From positions 24,342,611 to 24,406,610 of the forward strand of contig CAXKWD010000013.1 of the NCBI GenBank assembly GCA_964059195.1: 64,000 bases of DNA, in the 5' to 3' direction. This DNA comes from Ectobius pallidus (taxonomy: Eukaryota; Arthropoda; Insecta; Blattodea; Ectobiidae). The translations under genes and the position numbers were made by a program. Shown in pieces: positions 58,930 to 64,000 of the stretch (positions are counted from its first letter, which is position 1; each line of letters opens with the position of its first letter). The notes under the pieces were generated by a model, which saw nothing but the letters and a program-made list of their open reading frames with translations, had not been told where the DNA came from and did not search any database.

Positions 58930-59010
58930 GGTTGGTTTATGGTTGTTTAACGACGGGGGTGTACTGTAACTTGGCCTGTGACCATCGCCGGTTTGCGGGA
59001 ATTTTTTTTT
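58930..59010 (-). repeat. SINE-B tail fragment
   Basis: GTTTAACGACGGGGGTGTACTG and GACCATCGCCGG match 59690-59860 (ATTTAACGACAGGGATGCACTG, GACCATCGCCAG). Short and decayed. Confidence 0.5.
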
Positions 59011-59135
59011 CTGAAAGAATTATTTTATACGCCTATGAATCTACAGACGTGGAACTGTCATACTTAAGCTCACACAAATGACATTAACCAGGGCCGGGGA
59101 AAAAAAACCTGCAACCTTGAAAGCCAGAAAACAGT

Positions 59136-59240
59136 ACTCTTTGTCATCGGCAACCTGCAGGTGTTGCAGGAAGAAATAAAATAATAATAATAATAATAGA
59201 AGCGTTGATATAAAAACTTATCTTATTTGGAAAACAGAAA
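59136..59240. repeat. Repeat pair P, copy 1, with short (AAT)n
   Basis: TACTCTTTGTCATCGGCAAC and CTGCAGGTGTTGCAGGAAG, an (AAT)5 tract, and GAAGCGTTGATATAAAAACT recur at 61618-61765 with a far longer (AAT)n. Confidence 0.75.
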
Positions 59241-59277
59241 GCCACCACCATACACACTGCGCTATTAGACAGACTGG

Positions 59278-59515
59278 TGGAGGCTCTGAGGGTTCCAGGA
59301 GGTTGATATATCATGATTTTTAGAAATTCAGCGCTTCAATCTGGTAAGATGTTAATCTTACGCACCGGACGCACCTGGATTGGAGTACATGGCCAAGGCC
59401 ATGGGGCCATCAGAAGGTTTAGGACAAATTTAAAAATCCTAATGGACCTCACCGGGGATCAAACACGTGAACGCAGCTCAATACCTCAACCAACAGCTTC
59501 ATGGCGTTCCCCACA
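59278..59515 (-). mobile_element. SINE-A copy, decayed
   Basis: In reverse: CTCTGAGGGTTCCAGGAGGT, GGACCTCACCGGGGATCAAA (B-box region) and the head near TCATGGCGTTCCCC match the SINE at 33732-34036. It is more diverged than the 10.4-kb copy; no target duplication found. The 71-codon frame inside is not a gene. Confidence 0.65.
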
Positions 59516-59689
59516 TAATATAACGTAAATAATAAAAATAAAAATTAGTAACAGGAAGATAATTTCTGGTTAATTAATTCTAGACCTATCTATAAAATAT
59601 TAAACTGTGCACTAAATACCCAATAATTTTTATCTTAACAATGTTACCTTTAAACTATGAAGGCAGTAAACAAAATATAAAACAATAAT

Positions 59690-59860
59690 ATAGATTGGTA
59701 TAAAGTTATTTAACGACAGGGATGCACTGCAATTTGGGTCAGTGACCATCGCCAGTGTGTATGAATTTTGTCCCGCAGCATTTCTTTCAGAAGCCAGTAG
59801 AGCTGATGCCAAATAATTCTGCCGCGATATGCGAGGGACCACTAGGAGGCGGAGCTGTGC
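59690..59860 (-). repeat. SINE-B fragment
   Basis: GACCATCGCCAG, TTTTGTCCCGCAGCATTTC and the ATTTAACGAC motif match other SINE-B pieces at 58930-59010 and 60235-60370. Orientation inferred from the tail motif. Confidence 0.5.
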
Positions 59861-60234
59861 AACGAAATGTAATGGAGTTTGTCGATGATTTCAGTGTACT
59901 TGATTCATCCTAAGGGCGAGCTGACAACAACAACAACAATTTTATTATTCTTTAAAGAAACTTCCATTGCGTACTTGTTGGTCTTCACGTACAGACATCG
60001 TATTATATCTCTGCCGGTCTGTCCCGTGACTATTTCCTGGTAGGAGAAGAGATTCTACTAGTGTGCACAAAAACGTTTCTTAATTTTACAACGGGCAGCA
60101 GATGAGAACAGATTTGAGCTCGGACAAGAATTGACTAGAAAGGGAACTGGATGTCTTTTGTATTGGAATACACGGACTACCTGCTCCTTGTAACAAAATT
60201 CCAACGGTCGGCGAGAGGCACAGATATAAAACGA

Positions 60235-60370
60235 CAGCTGTAAATTGGTTTGTCCATCGCGGCAAAATTATATGGCGACAGCTCTAAATCTATTGAGATG
60301 GGCCTACGCACACATGAATGCCATCGGCCTCGCCGGGAACGAAAACCCAGCCTCGGGCACAGAAATTCAG
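60235..60370 (-). repeat. SINE-B fragment
   Basis: Reverse strand carries CGTTCCCGGCGAGGCCGATG followed by GCATTCATGTGTGCGTAGG, the same body order as the plus-strand copy at 43898-44025. Overlaps a 72-codon frame that I reject as coding. Confidence 0.5.
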
Positions 60371-60600
60371 CGTGCTACAGACTGCTCCATCCAGGCTGAC
60401 GACACAATAGTAGGATATTTCGCGATGGGCACCATTGGAGAATCGAGGAAAAAGTCTAGTTAGAAGATGCAAGAATACCAAGTTCAACAATACATTGATT
60501 ACTTCAAACCAAGAAAGTGCGCAGGCACAACATACCAAGATCTACATAACATAGCATTTAGAAGATCATGCATGACACCTTAGGTACCTGGGTTTAATAA

Positions 60601-60936
60601 CAGGTTGCAAATATGAATATATTCCACGTCTGCAATATAAGATTCGAGTCCCATGAGGATCAGCCGGAGGTGAATGAGAAGAGACGAGTCTATGAACCCA
60701 CCATTAAGTATTACAAGGATAAATACCATCTAACACCCATAGCAGTAACAGGATTAATGATTGGAGCACGTGGTACCATCCCAATACTATTGTTTGACTT
60801 CTCCAAAAAGTTCGGCCTGCACAAAACCCATCCTTGTAGAAATATCACTGGTGGCACTGAAATGGTTTATTGCCATTTTTCGCAATCATACCTGTGGACC
60901 ATGACCTCTGATTTTAAGTTGTTATTTATATCCTAA
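60601..60936 (+). pseudogene. Non-LTR retrotransposon C-terminal fragment
   Basis: A frame open from 60601 (after TAA at 60598-60600) with ATG at 60613 encodes EKRRVYEPTIKYYKDKYHLT, then PIAVTGLMIGARGTIP and FDFSKKFGL. The Y..T..YY...Y pattern followed by a strand ending in GARGTIP is what I know from the C-terminal endonuclease-like part of R2-type and similar non-LTR retrotransposons. The stop just upstream, and the absence of a reverse transcriptase, mark it as a 5'-truncated relic. Exact clade uncertain. Confidence 0.62.
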
Positions 60937-60983
60937 CTGTTAGAGCTTCATTATTAATTGTCTGATTTTTTACTGTATACATA

Positions 60984-61605
60984 CAGGGTGTTAATGAATA
61001 ACACCGAAATATTTTACCTGTGTATAGAGGGGACATAGACAAGCAACTTTTATTAGGACATTTTTGCTCTATGACGTAAAATGTGTATGCTACAGGGCAT
61101 TAAAGTCCTTAAAATTTGGTGCTCATAACTCAATAATTGAGCGAAATAGGGTTAAACTTTTCATTAAATTGACTTCATGCCTTCCTAGTGATCGATAAAA
61201 ACCTGATTCTTAATAATTCATCAACAGCTATACCATAATTTAGAATTCTCATAATCTGCAAAATTTACTGACTAATCACATGATTGCCCGCCACTGCATT
61301 ATGTTTTTATTCCTAATTCCAGACCTAACAAAAATATTTCGTTTGTCTTTTTTTCCCTCAGAGTTGTAAGATATCGATCGTCATTTTTTACAATTTTCCC
61401 GAATACTACACAATATTCACTGTTCCTTTGTTTCCCATCATTTCAAGTATTAGAAGTCAGTGGCGTGCATATCCTTGGGAGATTTTATGTTATAACAGGA
61501 AGAATTGAATCCATAGAGCAAAAATCTCCTAATAAAAGTTGCTAGTCTATGTCCCCTTTATACACAGGTAAAATATTTCGGTGTTATTCATTAACACTCT
61601 GTATA
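60984..61605. mobile_element. Fold-back element with ACAGGGTGTTAATGAATAAC termini
   Basis: The left arm (60984-61078) and right arm (about 61505-61605) are inverted repeats of roughly 95 bp. Examples: CACCGAAATATTTTACCTGT / ACAGGTAAAATATTTCGGTG and GACATAGACAAGCAACTTTT / AAAAGTTGCTAGTCTATGTC. The 430-bp interior is AT-rich and non-coding. Target duplication not evident. Confidence 0.75.
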
Positions 61606-61617
61606 CCCAATGTTGTT

Positions 61618-61679
61618 GGTACTCTTTGTCATCGGCAACCTGCAGGTGTTGCAGGAAGTAATAAAATAACAATAACAAC

Positions 61680-61734
<55 letters not shown>

Positions 61735-61765
61735 GAAGCGTTGATATAAAAACTTCTTATTTGGA
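61618..61765. repeat. Repeat pair P, copy 2, with long (AAT)n
   Basis: The same flanks as 59136-59240, but the microsatellite is (AAC/AAT)n followed by about 18-20 AAT units (61669-61732). Confidence 0.85.
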
Positions 61766-64000
61766 TATAATAGTCTACTGTACGCCTAAATGTTGTACGT
61801 AGAAAATTTATAAACTTTCGCAGTGGAAATCTACGTATATTTAATTGCTGATAGAAAAGAAACTCTCTGAACATTTCCCTTTCTTTTCGGAAAGAATGTA
61901 GAAAGAGAAGTGTAAGTTTCGTGATATGCCTGCATAAAACTCGATACCATCTATTACGTGCAATATCATATACTAGCGAAAGTCTCAAGTCCAAGCGAAC
62001 TGGGCACATTATCACGTAGTATTGCACTGCCAACAAGAACACCTTGTCCTCTAACTTTGTCCTTTAAGGTGTTCATTACAAACTTTTCTTATACCGTTGT
62101 CCGTTTGTGTGGAAGTATCTCCTCTTTTTCGTATACTTCACCAACACTTCCCGTCTCCACGGGAATTCTTGCCATACATTTCTAGAATGGTCAAACAGAT
62201 AAAGAATTCCGTTCTTCTTGTGTTCAACATTTCTCACGCATTTATCTCAAAACTTTAAGGAATAAAAGGGAACATTAATGAATTTCCCATACAGCTGTGT
62301 TTAAGATACAAATCAACTTGATATTCCACAAACGTGTTAACAAAATAAATACTTTACTGATACATATAGGAAGTTCAACTGAAAACAAGCTATACTAAAC
62401 TGGACTTCCAATTTGAGTTTCTCAGGAATTTAACGCTGCATGGCACTCAAAGCTGACACGATTGTTTTTTTATTATGTATATAGTTAGTCATATGTACTT
62501 ATAAACAAATAGAGTTTTACGTAAAGTTCACCTGGTTTAAGAGGTGGCTGAACAATATAAACATATTTAGCTATACCCTAACAAGTAATCTCTGCTTTCT
62601 ATCCAAGTATTTCAAATTTTATTTCTCCTTTAATTTTTTCAATTCTGAGAAACTTCGGAGACAATGTTATTGCCGATCTTTTGTGCAGTAAAAGCTATTA
62701 CAATTTTAATAAAAGTAATTTTCTTTAGTATGTATTTATATACCCTAGATTAATGCTGAATGAGCATAAGGAAGATCGTCTGCTACCAACAACTATACTT
62801 TCTCCAACAATTCTACTGAAGAAAATTTCACAGTTTTCCGCACACCAGCGAAACAAAACTATATCATTTCACACGTGTCAATAGAAATTGTATACAAGTT
62901 TTTGGTATTTTTAAAGCAGTCATTTCTTTTTTGTGTGAAAGTATCGAACTGAAAATTAGTATATTGACAAATTGAATAATTTCTTATAGTTCCTTCTTAA
63001 TCACGATTTTAATCCTTTATTAAAACTGAATACACGTCTGGCAGTGTCGAATTCAACGATCCTATTTTGTACAGCCCTAATGTGTTCACCTCATCTTGTA
63101 GTCCGGATTTCAAACTCTGTATTCATCACCGGGATATGTCTCCATTCATTATCCAGCGTTTCAATTTGACTTCTCTTCAGAGCGGAAATGGACTCCCAGA
63201 GCATACCAAAAGAAGCGGATTACTAACACTATAGCAATTTTGGAAGATAAAACTCACTCTATAATAAATTACGCATGCAAGGAATTAATTTTTCCGCTAG
63301 GAGTAGACAGTTTAAGTACCAAGGATAAAGATATTGTTCCAAATCTTTTCTATTTATTGAAAATACTGGTGACAAAATTAATTAAATCGTGGATAATCGT
63401 CATCCACAGATGATGTAACGTAACGTACCTACTGAGACACTTGCAAAGATTATTTGAAGATCGCTCACTACTTTCTTTAATAGCATATTAGTTAATGAAT
63501 TTTGCTTATGAGACAATGGAGTTGGTATGGCCATACTTCCAAAAGAAGGCTATTGGGTTTTATCACGTTCCTGTTTTGATGCTCACTGCAGGAAGACTAC
63601 TCTTGACTAATCATTATCGTTTACATATTTTGAAAGCCGAACACATAAAATTAAAAATGCATCCAGAAGGAATTTATGAGAACCTACCAAAAATCACGGT
63701 AACTTAAAAATTATACTGTTTTCTCAACATACTGCGATGCAGCTCGGGAAGTGAATATTTTTACTCATAGTAAGAATTTATCTCCTCTTCTTAATTGTTT
63801 TATTGAATTTCACTAGTAACACCAGAAGCACATTTCATTTCGTTCATTTCAGTCATGCTAATAATGCCCTCAGTTTCACCAGGAGCACTTAAAAAAGTTT
63901 GCAAACTTCAATTCCTTATCCGTCAACTTCTACATGGTACTTGCGTGTATTTTTTTTCCTTTTTTTCTGTTTAGAGGAACTACAGACTTTGAACTGATAT
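61766..64000. other. Unassigned AT-rich sequence
   Basis: Small frames at 61958-62185 and 63495-63707 have no recognisable domains, and no repeat could be delimited. Confidence 0.4.

Overview
This is a eukaryotic, almost certainly insect, genomic window of AT-rich non-coding DNA dominated by mobile elements. Evidence: no operon-like packing of ORFs, tRNA-derived SINEs, hAT-type and mariner-type MITEs, long (AAT)n microsatellites, and a short interstitial (TTAGG)6 tract, which is the usual insect telomere motif. The repeat content reminds me of a large polyneopteran genome such as a cockroach, but that is a weak inference. I recognise no host protein-coding exon, no tRNA or rRNA gene and no CRISPR array. 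Most short open frames here are chance frames in AT-rich or repetitive DNA.

The centrepiece is an LTR retrotransposon at 23067-30138. Its two LTRs are 1079 bp each and look identical on reading, it has a 4-bp target duplication (AGAT) and a PBS-like site, and it carries an uninterrupted 758-codon gag. Gag is followed in the -1 frame by a retropepsin-type protease. A possible frameshift heptamer (GGAAAAC) sits directly before the gag stop. Reverse transcriptase, RNase H and the integrase core are absent; only an integrase C-terminal piece remains (27802-28188). It therefore looks like a young, trans-mobilised gag-pro deletion derivative. It is inserted in the loop of a fold-back MITE (arms 22939-23035 and 30143-30240).

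1-9 kb: a SINE with a 16-bp target duplication that is itself interrupted by a 31-bp-TIR element, several MITEs, a T-rich/C-poor satellite-like block (2.47-2.98 kb) and one copy of a dispersed repeat (R1). 10-17 kb: a large fold-back element split by a SINE, a decayed protein-coding repeat with two in-frame stops (11315-12157), a 170-bp tandem repeat, two hAT MITEs and a non-LTR retrotransposon tail. 17-23 kb: minisatellite DNA, a fold-back and a hAT MITE with CGATTAATCG arrays. 30-46 kb: fold-backs, a 33-bp minisatellite, an inverted R1 copy holding a SINE, a mariner-type and a pogo-like MITE, and SINE fragments. 46-64 kb: the telomere-like tract, further hAT MITEs, a mariner-type HTH pseudogene, a large TIR element and a non-LTR C-terminal fragment.

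Six hAT-type MITEs with perfect 8-bp target duplications can be delimited. Three belong to one family, and that family has two different interiors. Coordinates were read by eye and may be off by a few bases at diverged ends. No database search was possible.
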